A stretch of DNA of 64,000 nt from Planococcus sp. SK3692 (GCF_028890485.2 NZ_JARCHV010000001.1:906698-970697); one strand, 5' to 3'. Shown: positions 1 through 8,761, counted from the first letter of the stretch. The notes: a model not told the origin generated them from the sequence alone. Numbers and translations are program-made.

Positions 1-348
1 GAGGAAAACCACGATTTGCTCGAGCTCGGCTATGGCTTGACCAATATTGTCCCCCGCCCGACCAAAGCGGCAGCAGATATCACAAAGGAAGAATACAAAG
101 AAGGTGCCGAACAATTGAAACGCAAAATTGAACGCTACCGGCCAAAAGCGGTCTGTTTTGTTGGTAAAGGCGTCTATCTTCAGTTCAGCGGCAAAAAATC
201 GACCCACTGGGGCAAACAGCAGGATCCGGTCATTCCGGGAGTCATCGAATACGTCGCCCCTTCCTCCAGCGGACTGGTGCGCATGAAACAAGCTGAAATT
301 GTGGAAATTTACGAAGGCTTGCAGCAATTGATCGGTAACAGTCATTAA
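1..348 (+). CDS. mug: Mug-family G:T/U mismatch DNA glycosylase, C-terminal part
   Basis: The reading frame is open from the first base of the window, so the N-terminus and catalytic N-terminal motif lie outside. The visible 115 residues carry the family's GLTNIVPRPT segment and, near the end, the PSSSGLVRM segment; the latter resembles the loop by which Mug/TDG enzymes contact the mismatched base pair. Family members remove uracil or thymine opposite guanine to start base-excision repair. The end is a tandem TAA TAA. Assignment rests on these two motifs; the active site cannot be checked here. Confidence 0.85.
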   Translation, partial: EENHDLLELGYGLTNIVPRPTKAAADITKEEYKEGAEQLKRKIERYRPKAVCFVGKGVYLQFSGKKSTHWGKQQDPVIPGVIEYVAPSSSGLVRMKQAEIVEIYEGLQQLIGNSH

Positions 349-488
349 TAACTTCTACTAATCCTTCACAAAACAGACACTTACGAAATTCACTTCCTGA
401 TTGCTATAGTGCTGGAATGGTTGTTGAAACAACGCCTTTCGCCCTGTCTTTTCAATGGGCGCCAATACAGTAGAAACGGGGAACATTC

Positions 489-989
489 ATGCAACAAGAC
501 AAACGACTGCCTCATAATGGCAAAGAAGGGCTGCTTTACGGCTCGCTTATAGTGACGATGACTGTGCTGTTGATGACCAGCTACAGCGTCCTGCTTTACA
601 CAAACCATTTGACGATGGACACCCTATGGATCATCCTCAAAATCATGCCGGTCATGTGGATCAGCGCGATGGTTCTTGAAGCAGCTGTCTTCGGAAGAAT
701 CGCGGAATCATTAACAGCCAAACTGACGAACACTTCGTCTTCTTTCCATCAAAAGATTTTATTGCGCATCGTCTTCACGGTCATCGGCATGTCGGTCGTG
801 ATGACCTTTATCGGTGACATGGCCGCCAACGGTTTCCACGGCGAGATCTTTAGCAATTGGCTCGCCAATTGGCCGCGCAATTTCCTCATTGTCCTAATGG
901 CGGAAAGCTTGCTCATCCAACCGCTGGCTCGCCTTGCGATGGTCAAGCTGCACGCCGCACAAGACCGCAAAGCTGCTATTGCGCAATAA
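489..989 (+). CDS. DUF2798-type membrane protein
   Basis: A 166-residue protein with four likely membrane segments at about residues 15-37, 45-68, 90-112 and 125-145, arranged as two similar halves. Each half has the small polar/Gly pattern of DUF2798 proteins, whose function is unknown. An ATG follows a GGGG-containing ribosome site. It stands alone between mug and an SDR gene, with no visible terminator after it, so it could read into the SDR gene 80 bp downstream. The family call is from recognition of the fold pattern, not from a diagnostic residue. Confidence 0.65.
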   Translation: MQQDKRLPHNGKEGLLYGSLIVTMTVLLMTSYSVLLYTNHLTMDTLWIILKIMPVMWISAMVLEAAVFGRIAESLTAKLTNTSSSFHQKILLRIVFTVIGMSVVMTFIGDMAANGFHGEIFSNWLANWPRNFLIVLMAESLLIQPLARLAMVKLHAAQDRKAAIAQ

Positions 990-1076
990 GCCAGGTCCCT
1001 TACACGCTGCTGATTATCCTTCCTTTATTGCGGGTAAAGAAATAAATGAAGCTATCAGCATAAGGAGGAGATGTAC

Positions 1077-1826
1077 GTGGCAAAAACAGCAATCATCACG
1101 GGCGGCGGAAGCGGGCTCGGGCAATCCACCGCACTGCGCTTAGCACAGGAAGGCATCAATATCGCAGTTGTCGACATCAGTGAAAAAGGCGGCAATGAAA
1201 CGGTAGAGAAAGTGAAAGCACTCGGGCCGGATGCCATCTTTATCCGTGCAGATGTATCAAAAGCACAAGAAGTGAAAAACTACGTCGACAAAACGGTCGA
1301 GCATTTCGGATCGATCGATTATTTCTTCAACAACGCCGGAATTTCCGGAAGCGGCAAACAATTCCTCGACACCGATATAGAAGAAATCGAGCAAATCGTC
1401 GGCATCAATATGCTTGGGGCGCTCTATGGCCTGCGCTACGTCGCAGAAGTGATGGTCAAAAACGGCGGCGGGTCAATCGTCAATACCGCATCAAGCGCCG
1501 GCGTCATCGGCCAGGAAACAGTCGTTACGTATTCTGCAACCAAGCACGGCATCGTCGGTATGACCAAATCACTGGTCGCCGAATACGCTAAAGACGGCTT
1601 GCGCGTCAATGCCGTCGCGCCAGGCCCAACCGAAACGCCGATGGTCAAAGCGTATTTTGACGCCAACCCGAAAATGAAACAAAGTGCAGAAGAAGGCATT
1701 CCGCAAAAACGGCTCGGCACTGCAGATGAAGTCGCTGAACTCGTGGCGTTCCTGCTGACATCGAAAGCGCAATACATCAACGGTGACGTCATCCGTATTG
1801 ACGGCGGATTTACCAGCACAAAATAA
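1077..1826 (+). CDS. SDR family NAD(P)-dependent oxidoreductase
   Basis: Classical short-chain dehydrogenase of 249 residues. Cofactor motif TGGGSGLG is at residues 8-15, NNAG at 85-88, catalytic Ser at 139/140 and YSATK (Tyr152, Lys156) after it. It presumably oxidises or reduces an alcohol/ketone; the substrate is not predictable. Start: an ATG at 1071 lies only 2 bases after AAGGAGG (1062-1068), whereas the in-frame GTG at 1077 is 8 bases away, so GTG is preferred. It ends at a convergent terminator shared with the next SDR gene. Confidence 0.88.
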   Translation: MAKTAIITGGGSGLGQSTALRLAQEGINIAVVDISEKGGNETVEKVKALGPDAIFIRADVSKAQEVKNYVDKTVEHFGSIDYFFNNAGISGSGKQFLDTDIEEIEQIVGINMLGALYGLRYVAEVMVKNGGGSIVNTASSAGVIGQETVVTYSATKHGIVGMTKSLVAEYAKDGLRVNAVAPGPTETPMVKAYFDANPKMKQSAEEGIPQKRLGTADEVAELVAFLLTSKAQYINGDVIRIDGGFTSTK

Positions 1827-1830
1827 ATAA

Positions 1831-1867
1831 AAAAGGTTCCAGGGGATTAATCCCCTTGGAACCTTTT
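1831..1867. terminator. bidirectional intrinsic terminator
   Basis: Stem AAAAGGTTCC / GGAACCTTTT encloses a second perfect stem GGGGATTAATCCCC. A/T runs on both sides serve the two convergent SDR genes. The 3' stem runs up to the stop codon of the minus-strand gene. Confidence 0.85.
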
Positions 1868-1868
1868 C

Positions 1869-2645
1869 TTATCCGCCGATGCCTGCACCGCCGCATACTT
1901 TCAATACTTCGCCTGTGACATAGCTTGCAGCCGGTGATGCCAAATAGGCGACCGCTTCGCCGATATCCTCCGGCTGCCCCGGGCGTTTGATTGATTGCAG
2001 CTCGAGCGGATAGTTGACGCCTTTGGTGATGGCGGTCTCAACCGGCCCTGGCGCGACGCTATTGACCGTGATGCCGAACTCGCCGACTTCTTTTGCGACC
2101 CATTTCGTGAAGGCGATAATGCCGCCTTTTGACGCAGCATAGGCAGGCCCTGACCGTCCCTGCCGTTCGCCGTCTTCGCCGTAGGAAATGGCGCCGCCCA
2201 TCATGCCGGAAATCGAGCTGATATTGATGATGCGCCCGCTCTCTTGGTTGACCATATGCGGATAGATGGCTGCTTGCGTGAACAAGAACGTGCCGCGCAA
2301 GTTCGTGTCAATATCGCGGCTCCAATCATCGTCCGTCATATCTTTCAAGCTCAGGCGCGAGACAGTGCCGGCGTTATTGACGACAATGTCGATTCCGCCA
2401 AATTCCTCTACCGTTTCGTGAATCGCCTGTTCGACTTGCGCCCTGTCGCGGACGTCCACTTGCAGCGCCAACACACGGACGGCGGGAAACTCCGATTCCA
2501 GCTGCTGTTTTGCATCATCGCAATCCAGGATATCCGTCAAAACGATTGAAGCTCCCCGTTTTGCGAGTACTTTTGCGCAGGCAAACCCGATACCGCGTGC
2601 GCTTCCGGTAATGAGCGCTACTTGATTGTTTAAAGTGTCTTCCAT
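1869..2645 (-). CDS. SDR oxidoreductase, FabG-like, in an acyl-CoA ligase operon
   Basis: 258-residue classical SDR: TGSARGIG at 13-20, NNAG at 90-93, Ser143/144, and YAASK (Tyr169, Lys173). It lies 16 bp downstream of an acyl-CoA ligase gene in the same direction, so a 3-oxoacyl or hydroxyacyl-CoA-type substrate is plausible but inferred. Start at ATG 2645 is chosen because AAAGGAAG stands 8 bases upstream; a longer frame to 2669 would overlap the ligase gene. The operon is probably controlled by the divergent TetR gene at 4384. Confidence 0.86.
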   Translation of the reverse strand: MEDTLNNQVALITGSARGIGFACAKVLAKRGASIVLTDILDCDDAKQQLESEFPAVRVLALQVDVRDRAQVEQAIHETVEEFGGIDIVVNNAGTVSRLSLKDMTDDDWSRDIDTNLRGTFLFTQAAIYPHMVNQESGRIINISSISGMMGGAISYGEDGERQGRSGPAYAASKGGIIAFTKWVAKEVGEFGITVNSVAPGPVETAITKGVNYPLELQSIKRPGQPEDIGEAVAYLASPAASYVTGEVLKVCGGAGIGG

Positions 2646-2661
2646 ATAGCCGTCTTCCTTT

Positions 2662-4227
2662 CTATGCATCCAGTTTCTTCAATTCGATTTCTTTCAATTT
2701 ATGTTTTTGGATTTTGCCGACGGACGTGCGTGGGAAGTCTTCGACAAACTCGATCGCTGACGGCACTTTGAACTTCGCGAGCTGGCCTTTGCAATAATCA
2801 ATTACTTCCTGTTCTGTAGCCGTTTGCCCTTGCTTCAGGATGACGAATGCTTTTAATGCTTCGTCATGCATCGCATCCGGTATCCCGATGACAATCGCTT
2901 CATAGACGGCGGGATGCTCCATGATGACATTTTCCACTTCGCTGGCGGCGACATTCTCACCGGCGCGCTTGATCATATCTTTTTGGCGGTCGACAAAATA
3001 ATAGAAGCCATTCTCCGACTTGCGCGCCTTGTCTCCTGTATGAAGCCAGCCGTTCTGCAAAGTTTGATTGGTCGCTTCCGGATTATTGAAATAAGCTTCC
3101 ATGATCGTCTGGCCAGGAATACCTTCAAGCAAAATCTCTCCCGGATTCCCGTCCGGCACTTCATTGCCTTCTTCATCGATCAGCTTTATGCGAGAGCCTG
3201 CGATCGGTTTGCCGACACTTGTATTGTCCTTAGCGCCTTGCGATGGATTCATCAAAGGCGGCGCAACCGTTTCTGTCATGCCGTAAATCTGGTAAAGTGC
3301 AGTGTTATAACGTTGCTCAAACGCCTTTAGTTCTTCGGAAGTTACCGACTGGGCGAAAATGACGGCACGCAGTTTATTACTCCACTCATCTTCATCGTAT
3401 GGCTGCGCGAGGATCATGCGGATCGGTGCCGCGAAGAGCGAACCGAGCGTTGCACCTAAACGTTGAATTTGGCGCCCGTAGCGGCTCGCACTGAAGCGTT
3501 CGGTGATGGCGACGCTCCCTCCCGCAACCAAACTCGGCATGATCATATAATATTGGCCGTTGCCATGGAACATCGGCAAGACGACCAGTGCACGGTCTTG
3601 ATTCGTAAAGCCGATATGTTCTGCCACAGCATGCCCCGTGTAGAGGTAATTAGCGTGTGTAATGAGGCAGCCTTTCGGTTTCGATGTCGTTCCGGAGGTG
3701 TACAAAATCGCCGCCACATCTTCCGGCCCGATATCCGCTTCCGGCACTTCACCGGAGAATTCCCCGATCATTTTGTTAACGCTTTCAAATTCGTCCGACT
3801 CGTCCGTACGCGCCAGGACAATCTGACGAAGCTTCGGGAGATTCCCTTGGATGGATTTGAATTTCTCGATATACTCCGATTCCGTAATGAGCATGACCGA
3901 TTCCGAATGGCTGATCAAATAGTCCATTTCCGCTGCAGTCGACAGGATATTCGTCGGCACCATGATGGCCCCGAGCTTTGCAATCGCGAACCAACACACG
4001 ACGAATTCTGCTGAATTCGGCAAATGAAGCGTCACTTTATCGCCCTTGCGGATGCCGCGAGCGTATAGTGCGCCGCTGAACTTTTCCACTCTCTCCAAAA
4101 ATTCACCGTAACTGTATTCCGTCACTCGTTCTTGATTATCTTCAAAAACCAGGAATGGCTGCTCACTTCGTTTTTCACACTGGGAATTTAAAAGATCGAT
4201 CAATGTCCGTTCCGCTGTCAAAATCAT
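2662..4227 (-). CDS. AMP-forming acyl-CoA ligase (class I adenylate-forming enzyme)
   Basis: 521 residues, usual for the family. The phosphate-binding motif YTSGTTSKPKG is at residues 176-186; YGMTE (motif A5), HTGD and the DRQKDMIKRAGENV hinge follow; the catalytic Lys lies in the PRTSVGKIQKHKL segment near the C-terminus. It activates a carboxylic acid with ATP and transfers it to CoA. The sequence feels closest to crotonobetaine/carnitine or medium-to-long-chain ligases, but the acid is unknown. ATG 4227 follows AAAGG by 6 bases and is preferred to upstream starts at 4257 and 4233. First gene of the operon with the SDR at 1869. Confidence 0.9.
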   Translation of the reverse strand: MILTAERTLIDLLNSQCEKRSEQPFLVFEDNQERVTEYSYGEFLERVEKFSGALYARGIRKGDKVTLHLPNSAEFVVCWFAIAKLGAIMVPTNILSTAAEMDYLISHSESVMLITESEYIEKFKSIQGNLPKLRQIVLARTDESDEFESVNKMIGEFSGEVPEADIGPEDVAAILYTSGTTSKPKGCLITHANYLYTGHAVAEHIGFTNQDRALVVLPMFHGNGQYYMIMPSLVAGGSVAITERFSASRYGRQIQRLGATLGSLFAAPIRMILAQPYDEDEWSNKLRAVIFAQSVTSEELKAFEQRYNTALYQIYGMTETVAPPLMNPSQGAKDNTSVGKPIAGSRIKLIDEEGNEVPDGNPGEILLEGIPGQTIMEAYFNNPEATNQTLQNGWLHTGDKARKSENGFYYFVDRQKDMIKRAGENVAASEVENVIMEHPAVYEAIVIGIPDAMHDEALKAFVILKQGQTATEQEVIDYCKGQLAKFKVPSAIEFVEDFPRTSVGKIQKHKLKEIELKKLDA

Positions 4228-4255
4228 CCACATCCTTTCACATCTTGTCAATTCC

Positions 4256-4315
4256 ATAGACCGCAGTCTATAATCTATAGACTATAGTCTATTCAATCCA
4301 ACAGAGCTTTGTCAA
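4256..4315 (-). promoter_or_regulatory. promoter with tandem 16-bp palindromic operators
   Basis: Two copies of ATAGAC-N4-GTCTAT lie at 4256-4271 and 4277-4292, centres 21 bp apart (two helical turns). The second is a perfect 16-bp palindrome. A minus-strand -35 TTGACA is at 4310-4315, placing the -10 (TAGACT, 18-bp spacer) inside the second palindrome. The sites separate the ligase/SDR operon from the divergent TetR gene, so TetR binding here would repress the operon and probably itself. The operator role is inferred from symmetry and position. Confidence 0.75.
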
Positions 4316-4383
4316 TTGTTTTCGAACAATTCAGTCGAATTATCAGTTATAGTAACATTCCAATAGACAGAAAGGTGGCCATT

Positions 4384-4974
4384 ATGACGAGCAGACAAGA
4401 AAAAGCGATTGAAACGAAAGAACGCATCCTGCGTACGGCGCTGGACTTGTTCAGCGAAAAGGGATTTGATGGGGTGTCGGTCGATGAGATCGTCCGGAAA
4501 AGTGAAACTTCTAAAGGCGCATTCTATGGGCATTTTACATCCAAGTACGACATCTTCTTAGAAAAATTCAAGGAAATCGACCAATTCTATAGCGACTTCC
4601 AGGAAAGCCTGCCCGACAGTTTGTCGGCAGAACAGAAGATCCGCAAGCTCGCAATCGCTCAAATGGAATATTTGCGCGATGAAATGGGGCGGGATGGCAT
4701 CCGTTCACTCTATGCTTATGCACTTACCCCATCCGTCGACAATTACCTGTCCGATACGGAACGCCCGCTTTACGCGATTCTCGAACAATTGGTTGCCGAT
4801 GGGCAACAAAAAGGCGAATTGACCTCTTCTGCATCGTCCAGCCAGCTTGCGCTGCTTCTCTCCCGCAGCATGCGCGGAACACTTTATGATTGGGCAATCT
4901 TCGATGGCGACTTCAATTTGGCCGATGAAATCGACGGCTGGCTGGCGCTGTTGTTTAGCGGAATTCGCAATTAA
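4384..4974 (+). CDS. TetR/AcrR family regulator
   Basis: 196 residues. The N-terminal helix-turn-helix is clear: ILRTALDLFSEKGFDGVSVDEIV followed by SKGAFYGHF and K-DIF. The C-terminal ligand domain is unassigned. ATG 4384 follows AAAGGTGG; the longer frame from 4309 would run through the promoter. It is divergent from the acyl-CoA ligase/SDR operon across tandem palindromes, so its likely ligand is an acyl-CoA or the related acid, as for FadR/PaaR-type TetR proteins; that is inference. Confidence 0.88.
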   Translation: MTSRQEKAIETKERILRTALDLFSEKGFDGVSVDEIVRKSETSKGAFYGHFTSKYDIFLEKFKEIDQFYSDFQESLPDSLSAEQKIRKLAIAQMEYLRDEMGRDGIRSLYAYALTPSVDNYLSDTERPLYAILEQLVADGQQKGELTSSASSSQLALLLSRSMRGTLYDWAIFDGDFNLADEIDGWLALLFSGIRN

Positions 4975-4980
4975 CCAATA

Positions 4981-5018
4981 AAAAACAGGAAGTGAGCGAT
5001 AGGCTCACTTCCTGTTTT
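4981..5018. terminator. bidirectional intrinsic terminator
   Basis: Stem AAAAACAGGAAGTGAGC / GCTCACTTCCTGTTTTT with a 5-base loop, between the convergent TetR gene and the ydjI-like gene. Confidence 0.9.
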
Positions 5019-5026
5019 TCACTTTC

Positions 5027-6016
5027 CTATCCAACCAGCTTTTGTCCGCAATTCGGGCAGAACTTGGCGCCGCTCACTTTCTCGCCGCAATTCGGGCAGA
5101 AGTTCGGGCCTTGCTGTTCTTCTCCGCCTGCTGATGGCTGGCTGCCCTTTTGACTGCTCGCATTCGATGATTCTTTTTGATCGTTCATCATTTCCTTGGC
5201 GATGTTCATCCCCATCATCATGCCCGCCATATCGGATGCGGTATTCGAGCCCGACGATTTGCCCATCGCGTCAGCAACGGACATCTGCTGGTATCTCGAG
5301 ACATCGCCGACCATGCCGTGCGAGGCATTTTTATTGATCATGTCCTGGATTTCTTTCGGGTAGTTGAAGCTCATCACTTGGAAGCCGGTCACTTTCATGC
5401 CGTCGTCCATGATCTCCATATTCAAATCATCTTGGATGCCCTTGCCGATTTCGTGTGAATTCGACTGCAAATTGAACATGTCCTTGCCTTCACGTGTGAT
5501 CCATTTCATCAATAATTGGTCAAGCCGCGCCGTAATGCGCAGCTGGACGTCTTCGACGAGGTAGCTGTCTTTGACACCGGCGACTTTGTCGATCAAGTTG
5601 ACGTAATCGTTCACTTTAAAATGGAAGGTGCCGTTCGCTCGGATCGGCATGCCGCCCGGAAGCTGCGGCGCCGGAATATTGATTGGGCTTTTCGTGCCCC
5701 ATTTGACGGTGAATTCTTTCGTATTGACGAACAGCACCTCGACGCGCATTCCGCTGTTGAAGCCGAAACGGAATCCTTTCAATGTCGACAGGAACGGCAC
5801 GATTTCAGAGACGATGTCGTACTCGCCTTCTTGTTCAAAAATCCCTTCTATCTTGCCGTTATTAAGGAAGATCGCGTCCTGTCCTGGCCGAATGATCAAA
5901 CGGCTACCTTTTTTGATTTCTTTATTCGTCCATTTCCAAAAAATCATATCGTCGCGGAATTCTTCCCATTCCACCACATCTGAAAATTGATTGCCGAAAA
6001 ATGCCATGTTCTTCAT
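5027..6016 (-). CDS. ydjI: SPFH-domain protein with C-terminal zinc ribbons (YdjI-like)
   Basis: 329 residues. The first ~230 are an SPFH/band-7-like domain of the virion-core-protein/YdjI type. A low-complexity Met/Gly/Ser/Gln linker follows. The C-terminus has two CPNCG knuckles (FCPNCGEKV, FCPNCGQKL) forming a double zinc ribbon. It is the last gene of pspA-ydjG-ydjH-ydjI, the order known in Bacillus subtilis, where YdjG/YdjH tether PspA and YdjI at the membrane. No membrane segment is visible, fitting recruitment by partners. Confidence 0.9.
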   Translation of the reverse strand: MKNMAFFGNQFSDVVEWEEFRDDMIFWKWTNKEIKKGSRLIIRPGQDAIFLNNGKIEGIFEQEGEYDIVSEIVPFLSTLKGFRFGFNSGMRVEVLFVNTKEFTVKWGTKSPINIPAPQLPGGMPIRANGTFHFKVNDYVNLIDKVAGVKDSYLVEDVQLRITARLDQLLMKWITREGKDMFNLQSNSHEIGKGIQDDLNMEIMDDGMKVTGFQVMSFNYPKEIQDMINKNASHGMVGDVSRYQQMSVADAMGKSSGSNTASDMAGMMMGMNIAKEMMNDQKESSNASSQKGSQPSAGGEEQQGPNFCPNCGEKVSGAKFCPNCGQKLVG

Positions 6017-6036
6017 TCCTTCCTTTGTTCGATTGC

Positions 6037-6828
6037 CTAGAAGCTGCGGCCGCCGCCTCCGCCGCTGAATGAACGCCCGCCGCCGGTCATGCCGCCGCCG
6101 CCTCCTCCGAACCCGCCGCCATCCTTATTTTTCGGAATTTTTCTGCGGGTGACGGTTTTATTGCGGAAGCGGTCATCCTGGCTGCGCACACGCGTATGGT
6201 CGCGGTCGACGTAAGTGCCTGATGTCGTCGTCACGCGACCGCCCGCGTTATAGAGCATCGATCCGACGATGATGCCTGCGAGCAGCAGCGCGATGGCTAA
6301 ATGAAACCAGGTTTTCAAAAAAATGCTTTCGGGACTGACACCCGGTCGATATTCCATGTATTCACTTGAAGTGACGATGGTTTCTTCGAATGCACCGGCG
6401 TAATCACCCGAGCGCATCTCAGGAATGATCCGGTCAAGCACGAGATCGACACGCTCTGAATCCAATGTCCGTTCGGCCGTACCAAAACCGGCAAGATCCA
6501 CTTCACGGCCGCCGATATCGATCGTCAATAGTACCGCATCTTCACGGCCTGTGGTATCTGCGCGCGTATCGAAAAAATCGCCCATATAGCCTTCGATCGA
6601 TTGCCCTTCCGTACTATCGGTCGAAAGGAACAGAAAATCCACGTTTTGTTCCGCACCGTATTGTTCCGCCAAGGCTTCCAGTTCCTGCGCTTCTTCGCTG
6701 CTAAGCAAGCCGGCTTCGTCGTATATCAAATCACCGGTCTGTGCTGAAACAGACAGCCCGCCAAAGAACAACAACAGCAAAGCCACTATCGGCACCCACG
6801 CCCGTTTACATGAAAACTTTTTCACCAC
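6037..6828 (-). CDS. ydjH: TPM-domain membrane protein (YdjH-like)
   Basis: 263 residues from a GTG that overlaps the end of ydjG; GTG at 6825 is an equal alternative. A GGGGGTG ribosome site lies just upstream. An N-terminal signal/membrane segment (WVPIVALLLLFFGG) precedes a TPM domain with the DDAGLLS-like motif YDEAGLLSSEEA, followed by a second membrane segment (HLAIALLLAGIIVGSMLY) and a C-terminal Gly/Ser-rich tail of repeated GGGGG blocks. TPM proteins are thought to act in membrane or protein quality control; in B. subtilis YdjH anchors the PspA complex. Confidence 0.9.
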   Translation of the reverse strand: MVKKFSCKRAWVPIVALLLLFFGGLSVSAQTGDLIYDEAGLLSSEEAQELEALAEQYGAEQNVDFLFLSTDSTEGQSIEGYMGDFFDTRADTTGREDAVLLTIDIGGREVDLAGFGTAERTLDSERVDLVLDRIIPEMRSGDYAGAFEETIVTSSEYMEYRPGVSPESIFLKTWFHLAIALLLAGIIVGSMLYNAGGRVTTTSGTYVDRDHTRVRSQDDRFRNKTVTRRKIPKNKDGGGFGGGGGGMTGGGRSFSGGGGGRSF

Positions 6829-7850
6829 AAGACACCCCCTACCGCAAAGGCGATGGCTTTCATGGCTACAAAACTCGAGGCAGCGATGCCGGTGAACCAT
6901 AGGGCGACTTTGCCGGCGCTGATCGGCGGCTTGCCGACCACTTTGCCGGTTTGCCCGTTCATCGCAAAGGTATGCTCTTTATTGTCGAAATCGTAATACA
7001 CCATCCACACTGGGAATAAAGTGTAATAGACTTTCTTTTTTTGCGCATCGATCTGCTTGGTCGTGTAGCTGACCGATGAATAGCCGGAAATTGTCGTGCT
7101 GATATATGCGTCGATATACGGGACGATTTTCGATTCGACGCGGGAAAACAATTGCTCGTCATCAAAATCGTATTTCTCGGCCAGGAAGCCAGCCAAATAC
7201 GGCATGCGGAAATCTTTTAATTCGCTGTAATCATAAGGCTCCAGTTTGTCCATCAGCACATCGTCCATTTTTTCGGAAGCATCCGCCGGCACTTTCAAAT
7301 AACTTAAATCGATTTCCCGGAACACGTCATAAAAATTCGTTTCCGTATAAATCGTATCGCCGCTTTGATAAGTCCGGACCTGCGTGCCGATTGCCTGGAT
7401 ATGGGCTTCGCCTTCGATATCGTAAAGCCAGAAAGGTACATACATGCCGGTCATTTTCTTGATGCGGTCGCCGCTCGTGAAGCCACGCGGGGTCAAGCGC
7501 CCGCCGCGCGTCCATTTCTTGAACGCTTCGACCGCCTCGTCTTTGCTGACGGTGAACGGAATGACTTTGGCCGGGGCGAAATCTCCCGTCAAACGGTCTT
7601 CCAATACGACCGGTGCCCCGCAGAAGCTGCAATGGGTCGCGGTCGTCTCGGCTTCTGTCAGGATGATCGCCCCACAGTTTTCGCAATGATATTCCTTCGC
7701 TTCGCCTTCATCGAATTTGCGCTCGATGTTCTGTTCCGGAAAGGTCTCAATGTTTTCTTCATGGCCGCAGCTCGGGCAGCTTAAATGGCCCGAGTCGCTG
7801 TCGAACGCCATGTCGGCACCGCAATTCGGACATTTATAATGGATGACCAA
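6822..7850 (-). CDS. ydjG: zinc-ribbon membrane protein (YdjG-like)
   Basis: 342 residues. Two N-terminal zinc ribbons, CPNCGADMAF...CPSCG and CENCGAI...CSFCG, about residues 8-80, precede a large domain containing the KVIPFTVSKDEAVEAFKKW motif and a C-terminal hydrophobic segment with VALWFTGIAASSFVAMKAI. This matches B. subtilis YdjG, a TFIIB-zinc-ribbon protein of the PspA complex. Its stop overlaps the ydjH start (translational coupling). The pspA stop is 48 bp upstream, so the four genes form one transcript. Confidence 0.9.
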   Translation of the reverse strand: MVIHYKCPNCGADMAFDSDSGHLSCPSCGHEENIETFPEQNIERKFDEGEAKEYHCENCGAIILTEAETTATHCSFCGAPVVLEDRLTGDFAPAKVIPFTVSKDEAVEAFKKWTRGGRLTPRGFTSGDRIKKMTGMYVPFWLYDIEGEAHIQAIGTQVRTYQSGDTIYTETNFYDVFREIDLSYLKVPADASEKMDDVLMDKLEPYDYSELKDFRMPYLAGFLAEKYDFDDEQLFSRVESKIVPYIDAYISTTISGYSSVSYTTKQIDAQKKKVYYTLFPVWMVYYDFDNKEHTFAMNGQTGKVVGKPPISAGKVALWFTGIAASSFVAMKAIAFAVGGVLW

Positions 7851-7898
7851 ACGAGTTTCCTCCCTTCGTGCTTCAGGATCATGTCCAATTGCCGGACA

Positions 7899-8615
7899 TT
7901 ACTCGTTCTTTCCGATTTGGCTTTTCAGCGCTTCCAGTTCAGCGTCGACATTCGTTCCTGCTTTCAGGGACTCCAGTTCCTCGTCGACATTCGGGCCGTC
8001 ATCGTATTTCTTCGTCAAGTCTTTGATGCTTGTTTCGGAGCTTTTATTGAGTTCAGCCATTGCTGCTGATTCATCCAATTGCTGGTTGATTTTCTTCTCC
8101 ATCGCATCGAATGCCGAGATGCGTTCGCCTGCCCCTCCGACACTGGACGCGAAATCGTTCATGCGCTGCTGCGTCTTCGCAACTGCCGCTTTGCCTTTCA
8201 GTTCCTGGCGGCGCGATTCAAGTTCCCCAATATCGCTCTCTAATTTATCGTGCATTTGACGCATCTGCTGCGTATTCGTCGCCGCAAGTTCGACCGCTGT
8301 CTCTTTATCCGTCACGCGTTCCGATAGTTCCGCTTTGCGCTGGAGGAATTTCCGGGCGTCGTCTTCGTTGTTCGCTTCAAGCGCTTTGACTGCGTAGCGC
8401 TGCATATCGTCTATCTCTTTCTTCAACTCATCAAGCTCACGGCGCTCGCGTTTCTCCGCAGCCATGATCGCGGCCGTCTCGGATTTCACTTTGCCGAGGT
8501 CGCTATTCAAGTCGCGCAAATACTGATCAATCATTTTTTCCGGGTCTTCCGCTTTGTCCAGCATAGCGTGGATATTGCTCGTCATAATGTCTCTGAAACG
8601 TTTTAGGATTTCCAT
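7899..8615 (-). CDS. pspA: PspA/IM30 family phage-shock protein (YdjF-like)
   Basis: 238 residues, almost all helical coiled coil, with the family opening MEILKRFRDIMTSNIHAMLDKAEDPEKM and a Glu/Arg/Gln heptad-rich centre (about residues 30-190). PspA/IM30 proteins assemble on stressed membranes, using the N-terminal amphipathic helix. Start at ATG 8615 is fixed by AGGAG 7 bases upstream; ATG at 8621 is too close to it. First gene of the ydjFGHI operon; an ECF-type promoter lies about 120 bp upstream. Confidence 0.95.
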   Translation of the reverse strand: MEILKRFRDIMTSNIHAMLDKAEDPEKMIDQYLRDLNSDLGKVKSETAAIMAAEKRERRELDELKKEIDDMQRYAVKALEANNEDDARKFLQRKAELSERVTDKETAVELAATNTQQMRQMHDKLESDIGELESRRQELKGKAAVAKTQQRMNDFASSVGGAGERISAFDAMEKKINQQLDESAAMAELNKSSETSIKDLTKKYDDGPNVDEELESLKAGTNVDAELEALKSQIGKNE

Positions 8616-8734
8616 TTTCATTCTCCTCTTCCGTTGATTTAGTTGGCCATGGTCCAAGCCTTGTTACCTGTCAGATTACCCTTTGCGCCAAACACTTAAC
8701 CCTTCCGCCCGAGTTGTTAGCAGAATAGTATGAA

Positions 8735-8761
8735 TACGAAAGAACCGCTTGAATGGTTTCA
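8735..8761 (-). promoter_or_regulatory. ECF sigma (SigW-like) promoter of the pspA operon
   Basis: On the minus strand TGAAAC (8756-8761) and CGTA (8735-8738) are separated by 17 bases. SigW promoters have TGAAAC and CGTA about 16 bases apart, and B. subtilis pspA-ydjGHI belongs to the SigW regulon. The predicted 5' leader is about 110 nt. The rest of 8616-8929 holds no gene; an A/T-rich stretch at 8836-8890 probably carries the promoter of the plus-strand hydrolase. Confidence 0.75.

Noticed and set aside
3463..4014. 183-residue open frame opposite the acyl-CoA ligase
   Set aside because: Antisense shadow; the ligase frame carries all adenylation motifs. Composition (many His/Arg/Phe) is that of a complementary-strand frame.
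5516..5983. 155-residue frame opposite ydjI
   Set aside because: Antisense shadow of a well-supported operon gene, with no start signal.
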